This document shows positions 1 through 9,344 of a DNA stretch of 64,000 nt, piece after piece. How positions within the stretch are numbered: position 1 is the stretch's first letter; every line of letters begins with the position of its first letter. The position numbers and the translations under genes are program-made. The notes under the pieces are model-generated. The model had not been told where the DNA came from. It saw only the letters and a list, made by a program, of their open reading frames with translations, and ran no database searches. The stretch spans positions 124,001 through 188,000 of the forward strand of contig NZ_CP145335.1 in the NCBI RefSeq assembly GCF_049568105.1, read 5' to 3'. This stretch comes from Salinisphaera sp049568105. GTDB taxonomy: Bacteria; Pseudomonadota; Gammaproteobacteria; Nevskiales; Salinisphaeraceae.

Positions 1-1257
1 GTGGTGCGCTGCATCGCTATGGGGGTGACCGAAGGTCTGACCCGCGGCGGTGAAGTCGAGAACACCGGCAACCCGATTTCGGTGCCGGTAGGCCAAAAAA
101 CCCTGGGCCGTATCATGGATGTGCTGGGCGAGCCGATCGACCAGCAGGGCGAGATCGGTGCCGAGCAGACCGCGCCGATCCATCGCGATCCACCGACGTT
201 CGAAGAACAGGCGGGCGGCCAAGAGCTGCTGGAAACCGGGATCAAGGTCATCGATCTGCTCTGCCCGTTCGCCAAGGGCGGCAAGGTCGGCCTGTTCGGC
301 GGCGCCGGCGTGGGCAAGACCGTCAACATGATGGAACTCATCCGTAACATCGCCGCTGAGCATTCGGGTTACTCGGTGTTTGCCGGTGTAGGCGAGCGCA
401 CTCGTGAAGGCAACGACTTCTATCACGAGATGCAGGAATCGAAGGTCATCGACAAAGTCTCGCTGGTCTACGGCCAGATGAACGAGCCGCCGGGCAACCG
501 TCTGCGCGTGGCGCTGACCGGGCTGACCATGGCCGAGTTCTTCCGTGATGAAGGCCGCGACGTGCTGATGTTCATCGACAACATCTATCGTTACACGCTG
601 GCCGGGACCGAGGTGTCCGCGCTGCTGGGCCGTATGCCATCGGCGGTGGGCTATCAGCCGACGCTGGCCGAGGAAATGGGCCTGCTGCAGGAGCGCATCA
701 CTTCGACCAAGACTGGTTCGATCACCTCCGTCCAGGCCGTGTATGTGCCGGCTGACGACCTGACCGACCCGTCCCCGGCGACTACCTTCGCGCATCTGGA
801 CGCCACCGTCGTGCTGGCCCGTTCGATCGCCGAGCGCGGTATCTATCCGGCCGTGGACCCGCTGGATTCGACCTCGCGTCAGCTCGACCCGAACATCATC
901 GGCAACGAGCACTACAACTGTGCCCGCGGCGTTCAGCAGACCCTGCAGCGCTATCGCGAACTCAAGGACATTATCGCGATTCTGGGTATGGACGAACTGT
1001 CCGAGGACGATAAGCTGGCCGTGGCCCGGGCGCGTAAAATCGAGCGTTTTCTGTCGCAACCGTTCTTCGTGGCCGAAGTGTTCACCGGCGCACCGGGCAA
1101 GTATGTCTCGCTGGCCGAGACCATTCGCGGCTTCCAGGGTATCGTCGACGGCGAGTACGACCATCTGCCGGAGCAGGCGTTCTACATGGTCGGGACCATC
1201 GATGAAGCCATCGCCAAGGGCGATGAGATGGCCAAGAAAGAAGACAAGGCGGCCTGA
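1..1257 (+). CDS. atpD: F0F1 ATP synthase subunit beta (5' truncated by window edge)
   Basis: Catalytic beta subunit of the F1 head of ATP synthase, on the cytoplasmic face of the inner membrane; it makes ATP from ADP and Pi driven by the rotating gamma subunit. The Walker A motif GGAGVGKT lies at residues 100-107 of the visible part, followed by the conserved GERTREGNDF and ALLGRMPSAVGYQPTL segments. 418 residues are visible; the family is about 460 and the visible start aligns near residue 50 of E. coli AtpD, so the GTG at base 1 is an internal valine codon and the true start is outside the window. It is followed 73 bp later by atpC, as in the standard atp operon. Identification is certain from sequence conservation. 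Confidence 0.98.
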   Translation: MVRCIAMGVTEGLTRGGEVENTGNPISVPVGQKTLGRIMDVLGEPIDQQGEIGAEQTAPIHRDPPTFEEQAGGQELLETGIKVIDLLCPFAKGGKVGLFGGAGVGKTVNMMELIRNIAAEHSGYSVFAGVGERTREGNDFYHEMQESKVIDKVSLVYGQMNEPPGNRLRVALTGLTMAEFFRDEGRDVLMFIDNIYRYTLAGTEVSALLGRMPSAVGYQPTLAEEMGLLQERITSTKTGSITSVQAVYVPADDLTDPSPATTFAHLDATVVLARSIAERGIYPAVDPLDSTSRQLDPNIIGNEHYNCARGVQQTLQRYRELKDIIAILGMDELSEDDKLAVARARKIERFLSQPFFVAEVFTGAPGKYVSLAETIRGFQGIVDGEYDHLPEQAFYMVGTIDEAIAKGDEMAKKEDKAA

Positions 1258-1330
1258 TCAAGGCTGTTCGTCGCACGGCGGCCGCAATCCGGCCGCCGTC
1301 TGTGAATCGTCAGTGGCATAGGCAAGTGTT

Positions 1331-1744
1331 ATGAAAATTCACGTCGATGTCGTCAGCGTGGAAGGCGAAATCTTCTCCGGCTCGGCCAGCATCGTGTACG
1401 CGCCCGCCGAAATGGGCGAGATCGGCATCATGCCTCGTCATGCGCCGCTTCTGACGCGTCTCAAGCCCGGTAACCTGCGCATTCACGACGAAAACGACGT
1501 CGAAGAGCAGGTCTTTGTTTCGGGCGGCCTGTTGGAAATCCAGCCGCATCTGATTACCGTGATGGCCGATACCGCCGAGCGGGCCGAAGATATCGACGAA
1601 GCGGAAGCCGAGAAAGCCAAGGAGCGGGCTGAACAGGCCGTATCCGAGGCCGAGGGCGAGGTCGATATCGAGCAGGCTCAGGCAGCTTTGACCGAAGCCG
1701 CTGCGAGGCTCGAAATGGTGCGCAAAATCCGTTCCGGCCACTAA
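1331..1744 (+). CDS. atpC: F0F1 ATP synthase subunit epsilon
   Basis: Epsilon subunit of the F1 central stalk, which couples rotation to catalysis and inhibits ATP hydrolysis. The 137-residue protein has the expected N-terminal beta-sandwich (opening KIHVDVVSVEGEIFSG, with GEIGIMPRHAPLLTRLKPG) and a C-terminal helical hairpin rich in Glu and Ala (about residues 87-137). Length matches the family (about 139). It is the last gene of the atp operon here, and a strong intrinsic terminator starts four bases after its stop codon. The antisense frame is open over nearly the same span but encodes nothing recognisable. Confidence 0.97.
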   Translation: MKIHVDVVSVEGEIFSGSASIVYAPAEMGEIGIMPRHAPLLTRLKPGNLRIHDENDVEEQVFVSGGLLEIQPHLITVMADTAERAEDIDEAEAEKAKERAEQAVSEAEGEVDIEQAQAALTEAAARLEMVRKIRSGH

Positions 1745-1747
1745 GGT

Positions 1748-1777
1748 CGAACGGCTGACATTGGCCGTTCGGCTTTT
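1748..1777 (+). terminator. Rho-independent terminator of the atp operon
   Basis: A perfect 8-bp stem (cgaacggc / gccgttcg) with an 8-base loop, followed by gctttt. It begins four bases after the atpC stop codon, where an operon terminator is expected. Confidence 0.85.
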
Positions 1778-2126
1778 AAGCGCTGGTTCACCGCGGCCGG
1801 TGGTGCCGATTGAGGCGAGTCGTTTCCGGCGGGCGCCTGCATCGCGGCTTGACGTGTCTTTCGTCTGAAGCGCTCTGCGTGGTTCGAATCTTGCAGGCTA
1901 TCAAACCCAGCGGCTAAAGCGTCTGCCCATACTGGAACGTTAGATGGCTCGATGGCAGCCGATGCGATGCTGAATGGCTGGGGCAGCCTACGGGCCAGCC
2001 CTAGGTGGCCGGGTCGTATGGTCGCGACGCCTGGATAGTTCGACACGTCGATACCGGTGGGTCATTCGGTTGGGCAAGTGCGATGGCGAGCTTGGGGGGT
2101 CTGGGGCGACCAGGCGGCTCGGTGAC
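1778..2126. other. Intergenic stretch with no recognised gene
   Basis: About 350 bp between the atp terminator and the promoter-like site of the next gene. Short open frames on both strands have no recognisable motif. A ggttcgaatc string near 1880 resembles a tRNA T-loop, but no acceptor stem or CCA end accompanies it. Confidence 0.5.
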
Positions 2127-2155
2127 TTGAGTCAGAGGCGTGCCCACGCTATATT
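2127..2155 (+). promoter_or_regulatory. Candidate sigma-70 promoter for the barrel-like protein gene
   Basis: TTGAGT at 2127-2132, a 17-base spacer, then TATATT at 2150-2155. The match is 4/6 and 5/6 to the consensus boxes with ideal spacing, about 50 bases before the chosen start at 2206. Prediction by eye only. Confidence 0.5.
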
Positions 2156-2205
2156 GTTGCAGTGCGTCATGAACTATGGATGCGCCCTTCAGTTTTATAC
2201 AAGCC

Positions 2206-3435
2206 ATGCGAAAATACGCTGGATTACAGCATAACTTCGCTAGAGCCCTGTTGGTGGGAGGGCTGGCCTGCGTCGCCAGTATGGCCCAGGCCGATGGCAG
2301 CGACACGTTTTCTGTGTTTAGCGCCGACTTGAACCGCCAGGTACACGGCAGCAAACGCGCCGTCGATCTATCCGCCGGGCCACTGCGGTTGGGCGATGCC
2401 TCGGCATTTTTTGGCGTCGATTCCCTCAGCGACGATATGAACCACTATCTGACCAGTGGTCTACAGTGGGAAAGTGGCAAGAGCGGTAACACGCCGCTGA
2501 TGTCGGTCGGCGCCATGCATACCGTATCGCGCGGGGCCAGTTTTTCCAGCCAGACCCTGGTCCGCGCCGAGACCCAGCTCGATCTCGGCGGTCGCTGGTA
2601 TCTACCCGATCTGACGCTACAGACCGACCAGCTATCGAGCGGTGGCGGACAGGGGCTCGGTCTCAATGGTCGGGCCACCCATTTCGGCTTCGGAAACGAT
2701 TTCGACAAAGGGGGGTATCACGTCGCTTATTTTCGGGCCGATAGCGACTACACGCCCTGGGGGGGGGCGCTGACTGCAGGCGACCGCGGCGTTGAACTGA
2801 GCGGCCGGTACAACCTCGGTAGTCGTTGGCGTTTGAGCAATACGCTGCAGCTTCATGATGGCGATATCAAGACTGGCACCAATCATGCTGTTGTGGATAA
2901 ATGGCAGCTGAGTGGTGTCAATGCGCCTACCGATATCGGCCAGCCATGGCGTCTGAGTGCCCAGCTCGGCGATGTCGGGCTGAATGATCGCGTGGATCGC
3001 ACGCCGCTGGCGATCCAGTTCGCCTCGCAGACGCATCGCTGGCGTGATTGGCACATCGATTCGGCGCTGGGGTGGTATCAAGGTCAGGTGACGACCCCCT
3101 ATGCCATGCCGATCGACGGCGGGCTGTGGGAAGTGTCGGCCAGCCACTATCTGGATTTCGGCGGCCTGCGGACGCGACTGCGCCCGAGCTTCTCGATCGG
3201 CGGCAGCCGCTATGGCCAGCAGGCACTTGGCAGCCGAACCGGTGTCGCGATGGGCTTTCCCGGTTTGCTCGACAATGTGGCATTGAGTGTCGACTATCTA
3301 TCGGCCGGTTGGGGCCCGACCGCCGGCCGGCCCGATATGCAGTTGTCGTTAAACGTCAGTCAGAATGCCGGTGCGCTGCTGCCGCGTCTGAACTCGCTGG
3401 TCGATCGCCTGCGAGGCGGCTGGTTCGGGCAGTAG
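2206..3435 (+). CDS. Putative outer-membrane beta-barrel protein, unknown function
   Basis: I do not recognise the family. The protein (409 aa from ATG 2206) opens with a Sec-type signal peptide: MRK, a hydrophobic stretch (ALLVGGLACVASMAQA), then a likely cut before DGSD. The mature part is rich in Gly, Trp, Tyr and Ser, with alternating polar and apolar residues, many GGRW/GSRW turns and no hydrophobic helix, which fits an outer-membrane barrel. An in-frame ATG ten codons upstream (2176) would spoil the signal peptide, so 2206 is preferred, although neither start has a clear Shine-Dalgarno. It is monocistronic between atpC and opgG. A porin-like or envelope role is inference only. Confidence 0.6.
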   Translation: MRKYAGLQHNFARALLVGGLACVASMAQADGSDTFSVFSADLNRQVHGSKRAVDLSAGPLRLGDASAFFGVDSLSDDMNHYLTSGLQWESGKSGNTPLMSVGAMHTVSRGASFSSQTLVRAETQLDLGGRWYLPDLTLQTDQLSSGGGQGLGLNGRATHFGFGNDFDKGGYHVAYFRADSDYTPWGGALTAGDRGVELSGRYNLGSRWRLSNTLQLHDGDIKTGTNHAVVDKWQLSGVNAPTDIGQPWRLSAQLGDVGLNDRVDRTPLAIQFASQTHRWRDWHIDSALGWYQGQVTTPYAMPIDGGLWEVSASHYLDFGGLRTRLRPSFSIGGSRYGQQALGSRTGVAMGFPGLLDNVALSVDYLSAGWGPTAGRPDMQLSLNVSQNAGALLPRLNSLVDRLRGGWFGQ

Positions 3436-3682
3436 TCGCGCGGCCGGTGGCGATGCCAGGGGGCGGTGCGGGCATCATTCGAACACGGCGATTTGCGGCA
3501 CAAGGTATGATGTCTGTAGGACGAATCCTCTCGTCCGGCGATATTCCCGGCACCGTTCATTTCCCGGTCATCCGTTTTGGCGTGTCATAGGCAGCTTATA
3601 GCCAGGCATTTGTCTGCTCATGCGCGATCGGTACGAACTATGCTTGTCCGGTCGTCGCAATAAAGCAAAAGGTTTTGTGTTC

Positions 3683-5425
3683 ATGCGCATGTATTCGATC
3701 GACCCGCGGCGAAAGCTGCACACTGCCAGTCGTTGCGCGGGGTTGGTTCTGCTCGGTGCCACGCTGATTGGCCCGGTCTATGCCGCCGCGTCTGAGTCGG
3801 ACGCCTCTGCCTCTACACAGGCCGATCAAGCCAAGCACAAAAACGACAACGCCAAGTCGGATCAAAACGGTCAATCCTCGGCCCCGGCCAAAAAGGATGC
3901 CTCAAAATCGGCCGAACAGGGCAAGGACCAAAACAAGCCGGACGAGCAAAAGCAGTCCAAACCGAAGCAAACCTTTGGTTACGAGCAGCTGATTGAGCGT
4001 GCCAAGAAACTGTCCAAGGACGACTACAACGCGCCGGACCAGATTCCGCAGTTTCTTTCGAAGCTGAGCGCGAACGATCTATCGAAGATCAACTACAAGC
4101 GCGATGCCGCGCTTTGGCATGCACAGAAACAGCCGTTCCAGGTGATGTTCTATCACCCGGGTTTGTATTACGACCACGCGGTTAAAATCCATGTGGTGAA
4201 AGACGGTCAGACGCAAACCTTCAAATTCGACAAGAACGACTTCGACTATCCCAGCGACGATTTGAAGAAGAAGGTCCCGGATGATTTGGGATATGCCGGG
4301 TTGAAGATCCTGCATGCGCTCGGCGACTCGCAGAAGATGGATGAGGTGATGTCGTTCCTTGGCGCCTCCTATTTTCGGGCGCTAGGGGCTGGTGAACACT
4401 ACGGCCTATCGGCGCGCGGCCTGGCGATCGATACCGGTAATACCCAGAAAGGCGAGGAGTTTCCGAACTTCACCGATTTCTGGCTGGTCGATCCGGGCAA
4501 GCAGTCCGACGAAGTCATGCTCTATGCTCTGCTTGATTCCCCGAGCGTGACCGGCGCTTACAAGTTCGTGATCTCCCCCGGGCAGGCCACGCATACGCAT
4601 GTCGAGGAAACCCTGTTCACGCGGACGGCGATCAACAAACTTGGCATTGCGCCTTTGACCAGCATGTTCACCTGGGGTGAAAACAGCCTGGCTCGGCTCG
4701 ACGACTATCGGCCTGAAGCCCACGACTCGGACGGTATGCTGGTGTCGGCCGCCAACGGTGAATGGCTATGGCGGCCGCTGGTCAATCCCCAGCAACTGTG
4801 GATGAATCAGTTCGATGCGACCAACGTGCGTGGCTTCGGCTTGATGCAGCGCGACCGCAAGTTCGACGATTACCAGGATCTGGACTACGAGTACGAAAAA
4901 CGCCCCAATGCCTGGATCACGCCGGACGGTGACTGGGGCAAGGGCCATATCGAGCTGGTCGAAATTCCCTCGGATTCAGAGGTTAACGACAACGTCTCGC
5001 TGTACTGGGTGCCGGACGAGGCGGTCAAGGCCGGCCAGCGTCTGCATTTCGCCTACGATATCAAGTGGTCGACCGACTTGGCCGTGCCGAAATCGCTAGG
5101 GCATGCCGTTGCGACTCGCGTCGGCATGGCAGCGGTAGCCCCGGGCCAGCAGAAAAACCAAGTTCGGGTCGCGGTCGATTTCGTGGGCGGCGAACTGTCC
5201 AAGCTGACCGATGCCAACTCGGTCCAGCCCAAAGTCAACGCCACCCGCGATGTGACGATCAATAATATTCAGGCGGTACGCAACCCGAATACTGGCGGCT
5301 GGCGCCTGACCTTTCTGGTACCGACCGGAGCGCTGGAACAGCCACTCGAGCTTCGGGCCTATCTGGCCGACGCCAACGGCGGCGGTCTGACTGAAACCTG
5401 GAGCTATCTGCTGGCAACGCCGTGA
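3683..5425 (+). CDS. opgG: Periplasmic glucan biosynthesis protein OpgG
   Basis: Periplasmic protein needed to build osmoregulated periplasmic glucans, thought to add or process branches on the beta-glucan backbone made by OpgH. ATG 3683 follows an aaagg element and begins a signal peptide ending near VYAA; the longer frame from 3620 adds an unlikely leader. The conserved OpgG/OpgD domain starts at FGYEQLIERAKKLS (about residue 97) and runs to the C-terminus (LTETWSYLL). The product is 580 aa against about 511 in E. coli; the excess is a hydrophilic linker rich in Lys, Gln, Asp and Ser between the signal peptide and the domain (about residues 36-96). The stop overlaps the opgH start, so the two are co-translated. 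Confidence 0.93.
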   Translation: MRMYSIDPRRKLHTASRCAGLVLLGATLIGPVYAAASESDASASTQADQAKHKNDNAKSDQNGQSSAPAKKDASKSAEQGKDQNKPDEQKQSKPKQTFGYEQLIERAKKLSKDDYNAPDQIPQFLSKLSANDLSKINYKRDAALWHAQKQPFQVMFYHPGLYYDHAVKIHVVKDGQTQTFKFDKNDFDYPSDDLKKKVPDDLGYAGLKILHALGDSQKMDEVMSFLGASYFRALGAGEHYGLSARGLAIDTGNTQKGEEFPNFTDFWLVDPGKQSDEVMLYALLDSPSVTGAYKFVISPGQATHTHVEETLFTRTAINKLGIAPLTSMFTWGENSLARLDDYRPEAHDSDGMLVSAANGEWLWRPLVNPQQLWMNQFDATNVRGFGLMQRDRKFDDYQDLDYEYEKRPNAWITPDGDWGKGHIELVEIPSDSEVNDNVSLYWVPDEAVKAGQRLHFAYDIKWSTDLAVPKSLGHAVATRVGMAAVAPGQQKNQVRVAVDFVGGELSKLTDANSVQPKVNATRDVTINNIQAVRNPNTGGWRLTFLVPTGALEQPLELRAYLADANGGGLTETWSYLLATP

Positions 5426-7905
5426 TCGAACAAACCACTACACAAGACACACCGCTGGAACGCGTCGACGCCTATCTGGCCGAGCTGAATCTGGACAGCG
5501 CTCGGGCGACCGAGCTGCGCGAGCAAGTTCGGAGTGCTCAGCCGAAGACCCACGAGGCCGCGTTAACGGCTCTCTATGAGGCCTTGGCCAAGGGCTATGC
5601 AGACGCAGATGGGCGAGCCGCTGAGGAAGGCGCGCTCGCAGCCCGCATCGAAGCAGCCTACCCGGCCTTAGTGAGCCGTCGCCACGCCGTGGGTGGCGCG
5701 GGGTATCGGGGCGCCTCGATGCCCCGGCTCAATCGCTGGTCGATGTCGCCGGCGGCAATGGATCGCCGCCCCTGGCGTTTTTTAGCCAAGCTGCTGCCCC
5801 GGGTCGAACTGCGACTGCGTTTGCCTAAGTCCGTGCCCAGCCGGCTGCGTAACATCGTGCGTCTGCGCCAGGCGTTTCTATTCGTTCTGGTCGCACTGCC
5901 GGCCGCCGGCGCTACGTTTTATATGCTCACAGTCTTGCCGCATCAGGGTAAGACGGCGCTCGAAGTGGTCATCTTGGCGTTGGCTGCCCTGCTGTTCGCC
6001 TGGATTCTGGTGGGGTTCTGGACCGCCATGGCCGGTTTTTTCGTGCTCTGGCAGGGCGACAAGTATCGCGTCTCGGCCGACAATGGTTCGCCGGTCGAAG
6101 ACTATGCACGGACGGCGATCGTCATGCCGATCTACGAAGAGGACGTGGCGCGGACGTTCGCTGGTCTACGATCGATGTACGAATCGCTCCAGGCTACCGG
6201 CCGGCTGGATGAGTTCGACTTCTTCGTGCTGAGCGATTCGGTCAAGCCGGATACGATCGCCGCCGAGGAACGGACTTGGGCTGAGACCTGCCGGACGCTC
6301 GATGCCTTCGATCGGTTCTTCTATCGGCGCCGTCGGGCCCGGGTCAAGCGCAAGAGTGGCAACCTGGCCGACTTCTGTCGGCGCTGGGGCGGACACTATC
6401 GCTATATGATCGTGCTCGATGCGGATTCACTGATGGTTGGCTCGACGTTGACCGCCATGGTCGATCGCATGCAGGCCAATCCGGGCGCCGGGCTGATCCA
6501 GACGCCGCCGACCGCGGTTAATCGTTCGAGTTTTTTGGCTCGCGTGCAACAGTTCGCCACCCGGGTCTATGGCCGGATGTTTGCTGCGGGCCTGCATTAC
6601 TGGCATTTGGATAACGCCCACTACTGGGGCCATAACGCGATCATTCGTATTGCGCCGTTCATGGCGCACTGTGCGTTGCCGCGTTTGCCCGGTCGGGGGG
6701 CGTTGTCCGGCGAGATTCTGTCGCATGATTTTGTCGAAGCCGCGCTTATGCGCCGGGCAGGCTGGGGCGTCTATATCGCCTACGACCTGCCGGGCAGCTA
6801 TGAAGAAGTGCCGCCGACTCTGATTGATGAACTCGGCCGAGACCGGCGCTGGTGCCAGGGCAATATTCAGCATCTGCGCCTGTTGTTCTCGGATAATCTC
6901 GCGCCGGCCCACCGGGCGTTGTTCGCCAACGGGGTCATGGCCTATACCTCGGCTGCGATCTGGTTCGTGTTTCTCGTGCTGTCTTCGAGCGAAGCAGTCA
7001 TGGAAGCACTCAAGACACCGGATTACTTTCCGTCGCCCGGGGCGTTGTTCCCGTCCTGGCCGGTTTGGCAGCCGATCTGGGCGGTGAGTCTGTTCTGTGC
7101 CACGTTGGTAGTGTTGTTTCTGCCCAAGATCTTGGGCGTAGCGATGATCATTGCTCGTGGTCGCCAGAAAGACTTCGGCGGCGTGGGGAATCTGATTGGC
7201 TCCACGCTGATCGAGATCGTGCTGACTTCGTTACTAGCGCCGGTACGCATGCTCTCGCATACCCTGTTCGTGTTCACTACGCTGATTGGCAAACAGGTGA
7301 AATGGAACAGCCAGCAGCGCGCCGATTCCCAGGTGCCGTGGCTGACTGCGCTACGCTTCCATCTGCCGGGCATGTTGCTGGCCGTGGTCTGGGGCACGAT
7401 TTTGTATGTGTATACGCCGGGCTTTTTCCCGTGGCTGCTGCCAATTCTGGTGCCGCTGTTCGTAGCCCCCATCCTGACCGTGATTACCTCACGGGTGGAT
7501 ATCGGCGTATGGATGCGCAACAACGGGCTGCAGCTGATTCCCGAAGAATGGCGACCGCCGACCGAGCTAAGGCGGGTGACCGATATCGAATCCGAGCTTC
7601 GAGAGGCGGATTTCTTGGATATCGTGGCTAACCCGAGCCTGAGCGCGCTGCATGTCGGCCTTCAAGGCGGCCCCCGACGGCTGGATCCGGCGGTAGCCCA
7701 TTATCGCGACGAGATCGCCCAGCGCGCGCTGGCCGAAGGCCCGAACGCTCTCAATGCCCAGGAACAGGGCACTTTGCTGGCGGATCCGCAGCGTCTGGAA
7801 TGGCTGCATCGTGCGATTTGGTCCGCCGAGGTGCTGCCGAGTTGGCTGGCCGAGCGGATCAATCGCACAGACAGTCTTACATCGGTCACGGCATCGGCTG
7901 TATAG
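5422..7905 (+). CDS. opgH: Glucans biosynthesis glucosyltransferase OpgH
   Basis: Inner-membrane GT2-family glucosyltransferase that polymerises the beta-1,2-linked backbone of periplasmic glucans from UDP-glucose and exports it. The 827-aa product (E. coli 847) has a cytoplasmic N-terminus, transmembrane segments near residues 150-215, a GT domain with the DAD motif at 333-335 and the QxxRW-type motif (RDRRWCQGN) near 473-481, then a membrane block with several helices (about 500-690) and a soluble tail. The start is GTG 5422, sharing a GTGA overlap with the opgG stop. Low osmolarity usually raises production of these glucans, so the pair fits a bacterium facing varying salinity. Confidence 0.95.
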   Translation: MIEQTTTQDTPLERVDAYLAELNLDSARATELREQVRSAQPKTHEAALTALYEALAKGYADADGRAAEEGALAARIEAAYPALVSRRHAVGGAGYRGASMPRLNRWSMSPAAMDRRPWRFLAKLLPRVELRLRLPKSVPSRLRNIVRLRQAFLFVLVALPAAGATFYMLTVLPHQGKTALEVVILALAALLFAWILVGFWTAMAGFFVLWQGDKYRVSADNGSPVEDYARTAIVMPIYEEDVARTFAGLRSMYESLQATGRLDEFDFFVLSDSVKPDTIAAEERTWAETCRTLDAFDRFFYRRRRARVKRKSGNLADFCRRWGGHYRYMIVLDADSLMVGSTLTAMVDRMQANPGAGLIQTPPTAVNRSSFLARVQQFATRVYGRMFAAGLHYWHLDNAHYWGHNAIIRIAPFMAHCALPRLPGRGALSGEILSHDFVEAALMRRAGWGVYIAYDLPGSYEEVPPTLIDELGRDRRWCQGNIQHLRLLFSDNLAPAHRALFANGVMAYTSAAIWFVFLVLSSSEAVMEALKTPDYFPSPGALFPSWPVWQPIWAVSLFCATLVVLFLPKILGVAMIIARGRQKDFGGVGNLIGSTLIEIVLTSLLAPVRMLSHTLFVFTTLIGKQVKWNSQQRADSQVPWLTALRFHLPGMLLAVVWGTILYVYTPGFFPWLLPILVPLFVAPILTVITSRVDIGVWMRNNGLQLIPEEWRPPTELRRVTDIESELREADFLDIVANPSLSALHVGLQGGPRRLDPAVAHYRDEIAQRALAEGPNALNAQEQGTLLADPQRLEWLHRAIWSAEVLPSWLAERINRTDSLTSVTASAV

Positions 7906-7906
7906 T
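7876..7906 (+). promoter_or_regulatory. Possible weak promoter for glmU
   Basis: cttaca at 7876 and tatagt at 7901-7906, with a rather long spacer (18-19 bases). It overlaps the opgH stop codon and lies about 35 bases before glmU. A weak match; glmU may instead be read through from opgGH. Confidence 0.25.
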
Positions 7907-7941
7907 CGCAGCGATAGGTCGTTTGGGGGCGAGAATAAGGG

Positions 7942-9318
7942 ATGAGTCTGCACATCGTCATACTGGCGGCGGGCCAGGGAAAACGCATGAATTCGGCGTT
8001 GCCGAAAGTGTTGCAAACGCTGGGGGACCGACCGCTGCTCAAGCACGTCGTCGAGTCCGCCCAGGCCTTGGACCCGGCCCGCATACACGTCGTCTATGGC
8101 CACGGTGGGCAGGCGGTCCAGTCGGCCCTGGGTTATCTGGACGTCAACTGGGTGTTCCAGGCCGAACAGCTCGGTACAGGGCATGCCGTGGCCCAAGCTA
8201 TGGATGCCATCCCCGATGACGCCCAGGTTCTGGTGTTGTATGGCGATGTGCCGCTGGTTCGTCCGGCCACGCTTGGCCATCTGGTCGGGGCCGCAGGCCA
8301 GCACGCGCTGGCTCTGCTGACTGTCGTGCTCGACAATCCGGCCGGCTACGGCCGGGTGCTGCGCGATGACAATAATCGTGTGGTCGGCATCGTCGAGGAC
8401 AAAGACGCCAGCACCGACGAGCGCCATATCCGTGAAACCAATACCGGCCTGCTTTGTGCTCAGAGCAATCATCTGCGCGACTGGCTCGCACGGCTGACCA
8501 ATGCCAACGCCCAGGGCGAGTATTATCTGACCGATTGCATCGGTCTGGCGGCCGAAGACGAGGTGGCGGTGGTCGCCGGCCAAGCTGGCACCGTGGCTGA
8601 AACCCAGGGCATCAACAACCGGCTCGACCTATCGCGGGCCGAACGGCTGTTCCAGCGCCGACAGGCTGAAACACTCATGGCCGCCGGGCTGACGCTGCGC
8701 GATCCGGGCCGGTTCGATCTGCGGGGCACGCTCAAGGCCGGCCGCGATACCGTCATCGATATCGATGTGGTCATCGAAGGCGATGTCGTGCTCGGCGAAG
8801 GCGTCACGATCGGCCCGCACTGTGTACTGCGGCATTGCCAGATCGAGGACCACACTCAGGTGGCTTCGCATACGGTGATCGAGCACGCCAGCATCGGCGC
8901 GCGTTGCCAGATCGGCCCGTTTGCTCGCCTGCGTCCTGAAACCCGGGTCGCCGATCGGGCCAAGATCGGCAACTTCGTCGAGACCAAGAAAACCACGCTG
9001 GGCATCGGTAGCAAGGTCAATCACCTAAGCTATGTTGGCGATGCCCGCGTCGGGCGCAACGTCAATATCGGTGCAGGTGTGATCACCTGCAACTACGATG
9101 GCGCCAACAAGTACGTCACCCAGATTGGCGATGATGCCTTTATCGGCTCCGATTGCCAGTTAGTGGCGCCGGTAGCGGTCGAGCAGGGCGCCACCATTGG
9201 GGCCGGTACGACGCTGACGCAAACGGCGCCGGCGAACAAACTTACGCTTGGCCGGGCCCGTCAAACGACGATCGATGGCTGGCAGCGGCCCAAAAAACAT
9301 AATCCCGGCCACCAGTAG
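7942..9318 (+). CDS. glmU: Bifunctional GlmU: GlcNAc-1-P uridyltransferase / GlcN-1-P acetyltransferase
   Basis: Cytoplasmic enzyme that acetylates glucosamine-1-phosphate and then couples it to UTP, giving UDP-GlcNAc for peptidoglycan and LPS. The N-terminal pyrophosphorylase domain (about residues 1-230) opens with LAAGQGKRM and PKVLQ and carries the VLYGDVPL motif. The C-terminal left-handed beta-helix acetyltransferase domain (about 250-458) shows hexapeptide repeats and the conserved KIGNFVETK and NIGAGVITCNYDGANK stretches. At 458 aa the length matches E. coli (456). It sits 26 bp before glmS, the preceding step of the same pathway, so the two are probably co-transcribed. Confidence 0.97.
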   Translation: MSLHIVILAAGQGKRMNSALPKVLQTLGDRPLLKHVVESAQALDPARIHVVYGHGGQAVQSALGYLDVNWVFQAEQLGTGHAVAQAMDAIPDDAQVLVLYGDVPLVRPATLGHLVGAAGQHALALLTVVLDNPAGYGRVLRDDNNRVVGIVEDKDASTDERHIRETNTGLLCAQSNHLRDWLARLTNANAQGEYYLTDCIGLAAEDEVAVVAGQAGTVAETQGINNRLDLSRAERLFQRRQAETLMAAGLTLRDPGRFDLRGTLKAGRDTVIDIDVVIEGDVVLGEGVTIGPHCVLRHCQIEDHTQVASHTVIEHASIGARCQIGPFARLRPETRVADRAKIGNFVETKKTTLGIGSKVNHLSYVGDARVGRNVNIGAGVITCNYDGANKYVTQIGDDAFIGSDCQLVAPVAVEQGATIGAGTTLTQTAPANKLTLGRARQTTIDGWQRPKKHNPGHQ

Positions 9319-9344
9319 GTCGGCAGTCGCTTCGGAGAGAATCT

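Noticed and set aside
1870..1900. ggttcgaatc string resembling a tRNA T-loop
   Set aside because: No acceptor stem, anticodon arm or CCA end nearby.
7567..8583. 338-codon open frame antisense to opgH/glmU
   Set aside because: Antisense shadow of two conserved genes in high-GC DNA; no recognisable motif.
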